This document shows, piece after piece, positions 8,731-16,692 of a stretch of 64,000 bases of DNA. Below the pieces are notes generated by a model. It was not told the DNA's origin, searched no databases, and worked only from the letters and a program-made list of their open reading frames with translations. The first letter of the stretch is position 1; each line of letters begins with the position of its first letter. Source of the stretch: Salivita marina (lineage in GTDB: Bacteria; Pseudomonadota; Gammaproteobacteria; Pseudomonadales; Azotimanducaceae); assembly GCA_038144425.1 (NCBI GenBank), contig JAYQNS010000003.1:248001-312000 (forward strand). Reading direction: 5' to 3'. The position numbers and the translations under genes were made by a program.

Positions 8731-9147
8731 CTACTGGGCCATATTCCCGAGCTTCACGTCATACACCCCCGCTAGCCGCGCCGAATCCATGATATGGATA
8801 AGAGCGCCGGTCGACGAATCCGCGTGGGGGACCACGATCACCGGCGCTTCCGGGTTTTCCGCATGGAGACGCTCGATGTTGGCCCGCACCGAGCGCCAGT
8901 CAACGTCGCGCTGCGCGATCACGATTCGATCCCGGTTCGTGATCTTGACCACGATGCTCTGCTTATCCGGGTCTGGAGGCGGCGGCGTCTTATTCGGATC
9001 GGGAGAATTCAGATCCAAGCCCACCTCCTTAATGAAGGTGGCGGTCACGATGAAGAAGATGAGCATGATGAAGACGACGTCCAACATGGGCGTCAAATCG
9101 ATCGAGCTCTCGTCATCCTCTTGCGGGGCTCCAAGCCGACGTCGCAC
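8731..9147 (-). CDS. exbD: ExbD/TolR-family biopolymer transport protein, 138 aa
   Basis: The layout is typical of ExbD: a short cytoplasmic N-terminus, the LTPMLDVVFIMLIFFIVTATF transmembrane segment with the conserved proton-path Asp23, then a periplasmic domain with the D.....V.I.PHADSSTGALIHIMD pattern. ExbD works with ExbB to harvest proton motive force for TonB or related machines. No exbB or tonB gene lies in the window; the upstream same-strand gene is an alpha/beta hydrolase 91 bases away. The start is GTG 9147, with AGGAG about 10 bases upstream. A proline-rich linker (PPPPDPD) follows the membrane segment. Confidence 0.9.
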   Translation of the reverse strand: MRRRLGAPQEDDESSIDLTPMLDVVFIMLIFFIVTATFIKEVGLDLNSPDPNKTPPPPDPDKQSIVVKITNRDRIVIAQRDVDWRSVRANIERLHAENPEAPVIVVPHADSSTGALIHIMDSARLAGVYDVKLGNMAQ

Positions 9148-9238
9148 GAATACTTTCTCCTATTGCTTTAACCCTGGGCCGCCGAAGCGGTTCTGGGTTC
9201 CTTCCCAAGGCTCCGGAGTGTACACGGGGCAGCTAACT

Positions 9239-10018
9239 TCACAACCCTTGGGTCAGGGAAAAATGGCCCCCTAAAAAGGCAAGAACCGCCGCGTTGAAAG
9301 CCTCGGGCTGATCCAAATTGGCCGCATGGCCTGCGGCTGGCAGCACCACCTGGGAAGCGCCGGGGATCTTGCGCGCCATGTAATCCGCGGCGCCAAGATA
9401 GGGCTTATCCTCAGCCCCCACCAGTACCAGCGTGGGCACGGTAATCGAGTCCAGCCCGAGCATCACCCGCGCGTTCACCTGTGCGAGCATGCCGCGAGCC
9501 GCATTGGCAAGGCCCACGGCTGAGCGATGAGCCGCGCCTTGCGTCTCTGGCCCCCTAGGCGCGGCCTCAAGGCCACGACTTTCGTACTTATCCGCTTGGC
9601 GTCGGGCAAAGCTATTCCACTTCTCTCGGGCCTCATCCTGTTTGTACCCAGGGCCCGTATCGAAGAGAAGAAGTCCATCGACGCGTTCTGGGTGAGAAAG
9701 GGCGAAGGCCAGCGACATATAGCCCCCAAGGGACAACCCCCCAACGAGGGCCGAATCCGCCCCTTCGGCATCTAGGAGGGCGGCCATATCGGCCACCGTT
9801 TCCGCCTCACTATAGGCATCGAGCGCCTCCGGACTGTCGCTGCGGGCGTGGCCACGCATGTCCCAGAGAATTAGCCGATAGTTTTCGCTCAGCGCCGCCC
9901 GCTGGGGCGCCCACATGGCCGCCGAGGCCCCAAAGCCATGGCTAAGAAGAAGGGTGGGGCCGGAGCCCAGCACCTCGTAGAAAAGGGCGACCCCGTTTCG
10001 AGTAAGAGACTTTTCCAT
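9239..10018 (-). CDS. Alpha/beta-fold hydrolase, 259 aa
   Basis: It has the oxyanion-hole LLSHGFGAS segment near residues 24-32, the nucleophile elbow GLSLGG (Ser96), VLVGAEDKPY carrying the likely acid, and the catalytic His in PAAGHAAN near the C-terminus. This is the esterase/haloperoxidase/3-oxoadipate enol-lactonase type of fold; the substrate is not deducible. It begins one base after the stop of the SMP-30/gluconolactonase-like gene, so they form an operon. A lactone or ester degradation unit is a reasonable inference. Confidence 0.88.
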   Translation of the reverse strand: MEKSLTRNGVALFYEVLGSGPTLLLSHGFGASAAMWAPQRAALSENYRLILWDMRGHARSDSPEALDAYSEAETVADMAALLDAEGADSALVGGLSLGGYMSLAFALSHPERVDGLLLFDTGPGYKQDEAREKWNSFARRQADKYESRGLEAAPRGPETQGAAHRSAVGLANAARGMLAQVNARVMLGLDSITVPTLVLVGAEDKPYLGAADYMARKIPGASQVVLPAAGHAANLDQPEAFNAAVLAFLGGHFSLTQGL

Positions 10019-10019
10019 G

Positions 10020-10964
10020 CTAGGCCGCCCCGGAGAAATTCAAGGTGAGCCCTGGTGCGTCCCAGGGCACGCTAATCAGGCGTCCCGTGGAAGACAGGGT
10101 GAGGAAGGCGGTACGCAGGTTCGGGCCGCCAAAGCAAATGTTGGTGGTGAGGATGTCGTCAAAACGGCGAAGCTCTGCCGTATTGGCCACGGGATCAATC
10201 ACCGTGATACCCCCCTGAATCAGGGTGGCCACGCACACCCGGCCCAGGCTGTCCACGGCGAGGGAGTCGTAAAGCAGATAGCCTGGAGGGGCAGGCAATA
10301 GACGCCCCCCATCGGGTCGGTCCCGGCGCCCCGCCGCCACCGTGCCCGGGCCCGCCAGGCGCCATTCCCAAACCCGCCCGGTCAGGGTTTCCGCAACGTA
10401 GAGCGCATCCTCCGCCGGGGACAGGCCGATGCCATTCGGCCCCTCGAGGGGGAAGAGGACTTGCTTAATCTGGCTGCCGTCAGCCTGAGCGTAAAACACC
10501 CCGGTGCGGTCCCGGTCCTGGGGGCGATTCTTGCCGTGATCGGTGAACCAGAAGCCCCCGCTGCGATCAAACACGAGGTCGTTGGGTCCGCAGAGCGGGC
10601 GACCATCGCAGGCATCATAAAGAACGGTGAGCGCCCCCGTAGTGAGATCGAGGCGTTCGATGCGACCACCGCTGTAGTTGACGGGCTGGTCCCCGGGATA
10701 CAGCCGACCATCGCGCTCATGCCATTCGAAGCCGCCGTTATTGCAGATGTAGAGCGCGCCATCGGGGCCGAGCGCCGCTCCGTTGGGGCCCCCGCCAGGA
10801 GTAGCCACGATGCGCTGCGTGCCATCGAGACCCACCTCCGTGATCGTGCCACGGGCGATCTCTACCAGCAGCACCCGCCCATCGGGGAGGGCCACCGGGC
10901 CCTCGGGAAAGCGAAGGCCCTCCGTCACAAGGGCGACTTCCCCCCAATTCGCCTGTGCTTCCAT
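10020..10964 (-). CDS. SMP-30/gluconolactonase/LRE-family protein, 314 aa
   Basis: A six-bladed propeller of the SMP-30 family: LRFPEGPVALPDGRVLLVEI with the metal-ligand Glu near residue 21, PNGAALGPDGALYICNNGGF, GPNDLVFDRSGGFWFTD, and GPNGIGLSPAEDALYVAET, each an expected Asn or Asp metal-site segment, then LAVDSLGRVCVATL. Members hydrolyse aldonolactones or related lactones using a divalent metal. No signal peptide is seen, so it is probably cytoplasmic. It shares a strand and tight spacing with the downstream alpha/beta hydrolase and lies 30 bases after the NhaC gene. GGGGAGAGG precedes ATG 10964. Confidence 0.9.
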   Translation of the reverse strand: MEAQANWGEVALVTEGLRFPEGPVALPDGRVLLVEIARGTITEVGLDGTQRIVATPGGGPNGAALGPDGALYICNNGGFEWHERDGRLYPGDQPVNYSGGRIERLDLTTGALTVLYDACDGRPLCGPNDLVFDRSGGFWFTDHGKNRPQDRDRTGVFYAQADGSQIKQVLFPLEGPNGIGLSPAEDALYVAETLTGRVWEWRLAGPGTVAAGRRDRPDGGRLLPAPPGYLLYDSLAVDSLGRVCVATLIQGGITVIDPVANTAELRRFDDILTTNICFGGPNLRTAFLTLSSTGRLISVPWDAPGLTLNFSGAA

Positions 10965-10994
10965 GAATCCTCTCCCCCTAAAAAATTCCGCCCC

Positions 10995-12452
10995 CTAGGG
11001 AGCAGGCTCCGCCGCAGCCTTCGGTGCCACGAGGCCAACGCCCAGGAGAGCCCAAAGCACCGCAACGCTAAAGGAGGCAATGTTAAAAAAGCAAAACGGC
11101 AGGTAGGCCAGGGTGCCCACCCCCAGGGTGGCCGCCATGTAGGCCCCGCAGGTATTCCAGGGCACAAGCGCGGAGGTGAGCGTGCCACCATCCTCAAGAT
11201 TCCGGGACAGATTCAGGCGATGCACCCCGCGCTGAGCGTAGGCGCCCTGGAACAAACGCCCGGGAATGGACACCCCCATGTACTGATCAGCGGCCAAGAC
11301 ATTGGTAACCAACGCCGTCACGAGGGTCGACAGCTGAAGGCTGGCCACCCCGCGAACCAAAGACAGAATGGCGGACACGAGCCGAGCCAAGGCGCCCGTG
11401 GCTTCCATGACCCCGGCGAAGACCATGGCGCACAGAATGAGCCACACGGTATTGAGCATGCTCGCCATCCCCCCGCGGGTGAGGAGGCTGGCGACGCTTT
11501 CTTCCGTGCTCTGGCTTTCAAAGCCGGCAAAGAGCACGGTCCAGCACCCCGCCAGGGCGGCTGAGAATCCCTCAAGCCCCGCGGGGGCTTGCGACAGCGC
11601 CGCAGGGTATTGGGTCAGCAGTGCGAGCAGCAAGGCCAGCAGCGTACCCGCCGCAATAACCGGCACCGGCGGGAAACGCAGCAGGGAAAGCGCGAGCAGG
11701 AGCAGCAGGGGCAGGAGGCTCAGGGGCCCTAGGTCATATTCCGAGGCAAGCCCCGCGGCCAGCTCGGCAAAAACATCGGCGCTCTCGCCCTCGGGGGCGG
11801 CGCTTAGCCAGGAAAAGAGCAACAGGGCGATGGCCAAGGCGGGGAGGGCGGTCCAGAGCATGTTGCGGATGTGGGCAAAGAGATCGGCCTCCGCCACCGC
11901 TGCAGCGAGATTCGTGGTTTCTGAGAGGGGCGACATCTTGTCCCCGAAGTAGGCGCCGGAAATGATGGCACCGGCGGTGATCATGGGCGAAAGCCCCAGC
12001 GCTTCTGCCGCCCCCATGAGGGCAATGCCTACGGTGCCCGCGGTGGTCCAGGAACTGCCGATGGAAAGGGAGATCAGCGCGCAGATTAGACAGCATGCCG
12101 CGTAATACCAGTTGGGCGAGAGCAGCTCCGCGGCGAGTAAGATCAAATAGGGCACGGTGCCGGAGAGAATCCAGGCCCCAATGAGGGCCCCCACGGCCAG
12201 GAGAATAAGGCAGGCGGGCATGGTCACGGAAATGGCCCTCACCACCGCCGCTTCGAGGGCGGGCCAGCGATGGCCGTGGCGGAGCCCCAAAAGCCCCCCC
12301 ACCAGGGCCGCAAGGAGCAGGGCGATCTGATTGGGACCGTAGGAGCTGTCTTCTCCATAGATGGCAACGGAGGCGCCCAGCAGGCCGACGAGCAGGGCAA
12401 TGGGGAAGAGCGCCTCAAGCAGGCTCGGAGACGTTTTTTCCGCAGCGGTCAC
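10995..12452 (-). CDS. nhaC: NhaC-family Na+/H+ antiporter, 485 aa
   Basis: A polytopic membrane protein with NhaC hallmarks: LIGAWILSGTVPYLI, SIGSSWTTAGTVGIALMGAAEALG, IISGAYFGDKMSPLSETTNLA, and C-terminal VTNVLAADQYMGVSIPGRLF and ALVPWNTCGAYMA. It would exchange Na+ for H+ across the inner membrane. I prefer the GTG start at 12452 because GGGAGG sits just upstream of it; an ATG four codons earlier (12464) is the alternative. It is the first gene in a same-strand group with SMP-30 and the hydrolase. Confidence 0.92.
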   Translation of the reverse strand: MTAAEKTSPSLLEALFPIALLVGLLGASVAIYGEDSSYGPNQIALLLAALVGGLLGLRHGHRWPALEAAVVRAISVTMPACLILLAVGALIGAWILSGTVPYLILLAAELLSPNWYYAACCLICALISLSIGSSWTTAGTVGIALMGAAEALGLSPMITAGAIISGAYFGDKMSPLSETTNLAAAVAEADLFAHIRNMLWTALPALAIALLLFSWLSAAPEGESADVFAELAAGLASEYDLGPLSLLPLLLLLALSLLRFPPVPVIAAGTLLALLLALLTQYPAALSQAPAGLEGFSAALAGCWTVLFAGFESQSTEESVASLLTRGGMASMLNTVWLILCAMVFAGVMEATGALARLVSAILSLVRGVASLQLSTLVTALVTNVLAADQYMGVSIPGRLFQGAYAQRGVHRLNLSRNLEDGGTLTSALVPWNTCGAYMAATLGVGTLAYLPFCFFNIASFSVAVLWALLGVGLVAPKAAAEPAP

Positions 12453-12551
12453 GGCACCTCCCATGGGCTTTGGGCTACAACTGCGCGGGTGCTAGGCTCA
12501 GGTCATTGCCCCGGCGTTTTGGGCGCAACGCTTACCCCTCAGGAGACCACG

Positions 12552-13823
12552 ATGCGTCGTTTGACTTTAGCATGGACCCTTTCCGCTCTCACCCTTGCGC
12601 CCCTAGCGCAGGCTGGGGAGGCACATCCTTCGGGCTACGGCCAAGGCCTGGCCGAGCGAATCCCAAGCCTGGCCCCGGAGGTGCAAGCCTTCCTACCCGA
12701 GGGCCGGCGTATTGCGGCGGAAAGCATCATCTTGGATACGCACATCGATGTGCCCTATCGACTTGAGCGCGGCTGGGTGGATGTTAGCGAAGCCACCGAG
12801 GGGGGGGACTTTGATTACCCCCGGGCCGTGGCCGGCGGCTTAGATGCTCCGTTCATGTCCATTTACATCCCCGCCGACGTTGACGCCGAGGACCAGGGAC
12901 CGATGCTCGCCAACCGTCTCATCGATTCCGTGGAAGCCTTAGTCGCGGCAGACCCCGATAAATTCGCCCTGGCGAAAAGCCCCGGGGAGCTCGTTGCGAA
13001 CTTCCGCGCGGGTAAGATCTCCCTGCCCATGGGCATGGAAAACGCGGGGCCCATTCGCTCCGTTGAGGAGGTAGCCCACTGGCGAGACCGGGGCATTCGC
13101 TACGCGTCTTTGGCCCACTCTCGCAGCAACGCGCTCTCCGATTCCTCCTACGACATTAACGAGCGCTGGGATGGCCTATCGCCCCTCGGAAAGTCCCTGG
13201 TCCCGGCGCTGAACGACGCAGGCATCATGCTGGATCTTTCCCACGTATCGGACAAGGCGGCCTACCAAATCCTCGAGCTCTCCGCGGTTCCGGTCATTGC
13301 CTCCCACTCCAGCGCGCGCCATTTCATCCCGGGCTTCTTGCGCAACCCGGACGACAATCTGCTCCGGGCTATCGGCGATAAAGGCGGCGTCATCATGGTC
13401 AACATCGGCTCCTCCTTCCTCAGCCAGGCCTCCCGGCGGAGCAGCGAACAGGCCACGCAGGCTTTCCAGGCCTACCTAAGGGAAAGCGGCGAAGCCCGGG
13501 ATAGCGAAGCGGCGAAGGCCTGGCGGGCCGCCTACGCTGCGGAAAACCCCTATCTCCGGGCGACCCTGGAGCATGTTCTGGACCACATCGACTATATGGC
13601 CGGTATTGCCGGCGTTGATGCCGTCGGCATCGGCACGGACTTCGACGGGGTAGGGGATACGCTCCCCATCGGCATGCGGGACGTGGCGGCGTACCCCCAT
13701 CTGATCGCGGGGCTCCTCTCCCGGGGCTACAGCGAGGAAGAAATCAAGGGGATATTGTCTGGAAATCTGCTGCGGGTATGGCGTGTGGTGGATGCCTACC
13801 CCAGAGGCAAGGGCCGAAGTTAG
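12552..13823 (+). CDS. Exported membrane dipeptidase, peptidase family M19, 423 aa
   Basis: ATG 12552 has AGGAG 7 bases upstream and begins a clear signal peptide (MRRLTLAW... ending near AQAGEA). The mature protein carries the M19 (renal dipeptidase) metal-site motifs: the HxD in DTHIDVP, the glutamate in GMENAGPI, MLDLSHVSD, PVIASHSSARH and the C-terminal GIGTDFDGVGD. M19 enzymes are di-zinc dipeptidases that also accept D-residues. Periplasmic action is inferred from the signal peptide. It stands alone between NhaC (divergent) and the AT-rich gap. Length fits the family. Confidence 0.93.
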   Translation: MRRLTLAWTLSALTLAPLAQAGEAHPSGYGQGLAERIPSLAPEVQAFLPEGRRIAAESIILDTHIDVPYRLERGWVDVSEATEGGDFDYPRAVAGGLDAPFMSIYIPADVDAEDQGPMLANRLIDSVEALVAADPDKFALAKSPGELVANFRAGKISLPMGMENAGPIRSVEEVAHWRDRGIRYASLAHSRSNALSDSSYDINERWDGLSPLGKSLVPALNDAGIMLDLSHVSDKAAYQILELSAVPVIASHSSARHFIPGFLRNPDDNLLRAIGDKGGVIMVNIGSSFLSQASRRSSEQATQAFQAYLRESGEARDSEAAKAWRAAYAAENPYLRATLEHVLDHIDYMAGIAGVDAVGIGTDFDGVGDTLPIGMRDVAAYPHLIAGLLSRGYSEEEIKGILSGNLLRVWRVVDAYPRGKGRS

Positions 13824-14128
13824 GTCTTCTACGGGCGTTCGGGGTCTAGGGAGGCCCCGAATCGCCGCTGCCACCATGAGCCAAATTCGGCAAGGTTATT
13901 CACACCCAACAGACCTCCCTCAAAAGCGAGGCGTTTAGTGGTTCCTCCTCAGTTTCTCCACAAATAAATGCATTTAGTTGATTGTTTTTTCTGGATTTTT
14001 TCTAATTGTTCAAATTTTAACCAGCCAGGGAAAGTCCCCAGTCTCTCTCGCTTTCCTCCGCACTCCAGGCGGTTGTCCCCAAACTTATCCACAGATTTTG
14101 TGGACAACCGCCAAAGAATTGACGCTGC
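13824..14128. other. 305-base gene-free gap with DnaA-box-like sites and an AT-rich tract
   Basis: No gene is seen here, and the flanking genes converge on it, so it needs no promoter. It holds TTATTCACA (13896-13904), TTCTCCACA (13954-13962), a weaker TTGTCCCCA (14073-14081), a perfect consensus DnaA box TTATCCACA (14085-14093) and, 5 bases later, an inverted TTGTCCACA (reverse strand, 14099-14107). Between them 13961-14020 is 80% A+T (48 of 60 by count), extreme for this GC-rich DNA. This is the composition of a replication origin or of a DnaA-titrating site. Because dif lies only about 15.6 kb away, an active chromosomal oriC is unlikely. Confidence 0.6.
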
Positions 14129-15052
14129 TCAGGCGTCACCTAACCAATCCCGGGGCACGAGATAGCGTTCGTAAAGGGCCGCCTCCGGGGTTCCGGGGTC
14201 TGGGTGGTAGTTGTACTTCCAGGTGCAGAGCGGGGGTAGGGAGGCCAGCACCGACTCGATCCGCCGGCCGGACTGAATCCCGTACTTGGTGCCCCGATCA
14301 ATTGCTAAATTGAACTCCGCGTAGCGACCTCGGCGATACAGTTGGAAGTCTCGCTCCCGCTCCCCGTAGGGCATAGCCTTGCGACGTTCCAGGATGGGGA
14401 GATAGGCCGGGAGGAGGTGGCTCCCGACGCTTTGCGTTAGCGCCTGCGCGGCCTCAAAGCCACCCTCAGTCCAGTCGTCGAAGAAGATCCCCCCCAGGCC
14501 ACGCTGTTCCTGGCGGTGTGTGAGCACGAAGTAATCGTCGCACCAGGCTTTCAGCCGAGGATAAAGCCCCTCCCCATGACCTTCCAGGGCCGCTGCGCAG
14601 GTACGGTGCCAATGAAGCGCGTCTTCATCGAACCCATAGTAAGGGGTAAGGTCGAAACCACCGCCAAAGTACCACGCGCCAGGCTCGTCCACAGCGCCAT
14701 CAACCACAAACATCCGGATGTTCATGTGCGTGGTGGGCGCATAGGGGTTTCGAGGATGGACAATGAGGGATACGGCGCCGGCCTGAAAGCCGCGCCCAGC
14801 AAGGTGCGGATGGCGCTCCGTCGCCGCCGGGGGTAGGGCCTTTCCCACGGAATGGGTGAACTGGACCGCAGCCTTCTCAATCACCGGGCCATCGGCGAGC
14901 ACCCGAGGCCGGGAAAGCCCGCCACCGTCCGTGGCAATTTCCTCCCGGAGGAACGTGGCCTCCCCATCGGCCGCCTCGAGCGCCGCCACGATGGAATCCT
15001 GCAGGGTCTTTAAATAGTCGACAAAGGGGCCGACAGAAGGTTGCTGAGCCAT
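14129..15052 (-). CDS. hemF: Oxygen-dependent coproporphyrinogen-III oxidase, 307 aa
   Basis: HemF converts coproporphyrinogen III to protoporphyrinogen IX with O2 in haem synthesis, in the cytosol. Visible family motifs are GKALPPAATERHPHLAGRGF, the strictly conserved VHPRNPYAPTTHMNIRMF near residues 95-112, WYFGGGFDLTPYY, and the C-terminal EFNLAIDRGTKYGIQSGRRIESVLASLPP. The start is ATG 15052 (MAQQ...), giving the normal length of about 300; an in-frame extension to 15250 lacks family similarity and invades the divergent gene. Its presence fits an aerobic lifestyle. Confidence 0.97.
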   Translation of the reverse strand: MAQQPSVGPFVDYLKTLQDSIVAALEAADGEATFLREEIATDGGGLSRPRVLADGPVIEKAAVQFTHSVGKALPPAATERHPHLAGRGFQAGAVSLIVHPRNPYAPTTHMNIRMFVVDGAVDEPGAWYFGGGFDLTPYYGFDEDALHWHRTCAAALEGHGEGLYPRLKAWCDDYFVLTHRQEQRGLGGIFFDDWTEGGFEAAQALTQSVGSHLLPAYLPILERRKAMPYGERERDFQLYRRGRYAEFNLAIDRGTKYGIQSGRRIESVLASLPPLCTWKYNYHPDPGTPEAALYERYLVPRDWLGDA

Positions 15053-15188
15053 GAATGTGGGTTCCCAATTTGAGCAATGATCACCATAGCTTGAGGATGC
15101 CGGGGCAGGCCAGGGGGTGCCTTGTCCTAAATCAAGGCTTATGCTCAAACCATGGGGCCTATTCATGGACAACGGTAAAGGAGGGGGC

Positions 15189-16673
15189 ATGGCCGGTATT
15201 TCCGCCCATGGCGCGTATGTTCCGCGCTTACGTTTGGCCCGAAGCGCCATCGCTGCGGCGCATCAGTGGTCCGATCCGAGCTTCAAGGGAAAGGGGAAGG
15301 GTGAGCGCGCCATCGCGAATTGGGACGAAGACGCCATCACCATGGCCGTGGAAGCGGCCCGGGATTGCCTCGCCCACGGCGCAGCGCCGGGCCCGGAGGC
15401 CAGCGCCAGCCTTGACGCCCTCTACCTTGCCTCCGCCACCTTGCCCTTCGCCGACCGGCAAAACGCAGGCATCGTTGCTACGGCCCTAAGCCTCGATGGC
15501 CAGCGGCGCACCCTAGACATCACCGGCTCCCAACGTGCGGGCACCACGGCACTCCTCGAGGCCCTGCAGGCCGTTGCGGGCCCCTACAGCAGCCAAGCGC
15601 TGGTGGTGGGCGCGGATAAGCGGCAAGCCAAAGCGGCCTCCGCCGGGGAGCTCGCCTATGGCGATGGCGCCGCGGCGCTGCTGGTGGAGGAGGGGGAGGG
15701 CATGCTCACCTTCCTGGCTGGGGTTACGGAAACGGCCGATTTCGTCGATCACTTCCGCGGCGCGGGGGAAGCCTTCGACTACACCTGGGAGGAACGCTGG
15801 ATTCGGGACGAAGGCATCAGCCAGATCGTCCCGGAGGCGGTGAAGGCGGTCCTCGCTAAGGCCGGGGTCGAGGCCGGCGCCGTCGACCACTTCATCTTCC
15901 CCTCCACCATCGGCCGGGCTGCCGACGGCGTCGCCAAAAGCGTGGGCATCAAGCCTGAGGCCCTCGCCGATAATCTCTCGGCAACGCTCGGGGAATGCGG
16001 GACCGCCCACGCCCTGGTCATGCTGAGCAACCTCCTTGAGGGGGGGCTTAAACCCGGATCCCTCGTGCTCGTAGCGGCCTTCGGGCAGGGCTGCGATGCC
16101 ATGCTCTTCCGAGCCACGGAGGCTGCGGCCACGCCCCAGGGGAAGCTAGGGGTGCGGGGCCACCTGGCCCTCGGAAAGACCAGCGATAACTACATGCAAT
16201 ATCTCGCCTTCAATGATCTGGTCACCCTCGAGAAGGGCATGCGCGCGGAGCGGGACGATTACAAAACAGCCCTGTCCGTCACCTATCGGAAGCGCGACAT
16301 GCTGCTGGCTCTGGAAGGGGGCAAGTGCACCCAGTGCGGAACGCTCCAGTTCCCCCGCACGGACATCTGCGTGAATCCCCAATGCGGCGCTCACCACACC
16401 CAAGAACCCCACAGCTTCCGGGATAGCAAGGCCTCCGTGCTGACCTGGTCCGCAGACTACCTGACCTACATCCCCAACCCCCCGAGCCACTATGGCATGA
16501 TCACCTTCGAGGACGGGGGCCGTTTCATGACCGATTTCACGGACGTGGACGTCGGCGAGCTCGACGTTGGCACCTCGGTAAAAATGATGTTCCGCATCAA
16601 ATCGAGCGATCGCCTCCGGGGCTTTGTTCGCTACTTTTGGAAGGCCGTGCCGCAGCGCGGCCAAGACGCCTAA
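15189..16673 (+). CDS. HMG-CoA synthase-like/ketoacyl synthase-III-fold protein fused to a DUF35 OB-fold, 494 aa
   Basis: Residues 1 to about 345 resemble HMG-CoA synthase (ISAHGAYVPRLRL, NWDEDAITMAVEAARDCL, AYGDGAAALLV, then a thiolase-fold second half). Residues from about 375 form a DUF35 domain: a zinc ribbon GGKCTQCGTLQFPRTDIC with CVNPQC, then an OB-fold ending FRIKSSDRLRGFVRYFWK. At the position of the catalytic Cys (ACxAGT in true HMG-CoA synthases) this protein reads SQRAGT, so Gln115 replaces Cys. AAGGAGG precedes ATG 15189. A partner thiolase gene follows 19 bases later. In archaea, separate thiolase, HMG-CoA synthase and DUF35 proteins form one channeling complex; here two are fused. 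The substrate is unknown. Confidence 0.85.
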   Translation: MAGISAHGAYVPRLRLARSAIAAAHQWSDPSFKGKGKGERAIANWDEDAITMAVEAARDCLAHGAAPGPEASASLDALYLASATLPFADRQNAGIVATALSLDGQRRTLDITGSQRAGTTALLEALQAVAGPYSSQALVVGADKRQAKAASAGELAYGDGAAALLVEEGEGMLTFLAGVTETADFVDHFRGAGEAFDYTWEERWIRDEGISQIVPEAVKAVLAKAGVEAGAVDHFIFPSTIGRAADGVAKSVGIKPEALADNLSATLGECGTAHALVMLSNLLEGGLKPGSLVLVAAFGQGCDAMLFRATEAAATPQGKLGVRGHLALGKTSDNYMQYLAFNDLVTLEKGMRAERDDYKTALSVTYRKRDMLLALEGGKCTQCGTLQFPRTDICVNPQCGAHHTQEPHSFRDSKASVLTWSADYLTYIPNPPSHYGMITFEDGGRFMTDFTDVDVGELDVGTSVKMMFRIKSSDRLRGFVRYFWKAVPQRGQDA

Positions 16674-16692
16674 ACCGCGGGAGGGCTAGGCA

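Noticed and set aside
13824..14128. Main chromosomal oriC at the DnaA-box cluster
   Set aside because: A strong dif site and KOPS strand switch lie 15.6 kb away; oriC and dif are normally opposite on the chromosome. Kept as an unexplained DnaA-site cluster instead.
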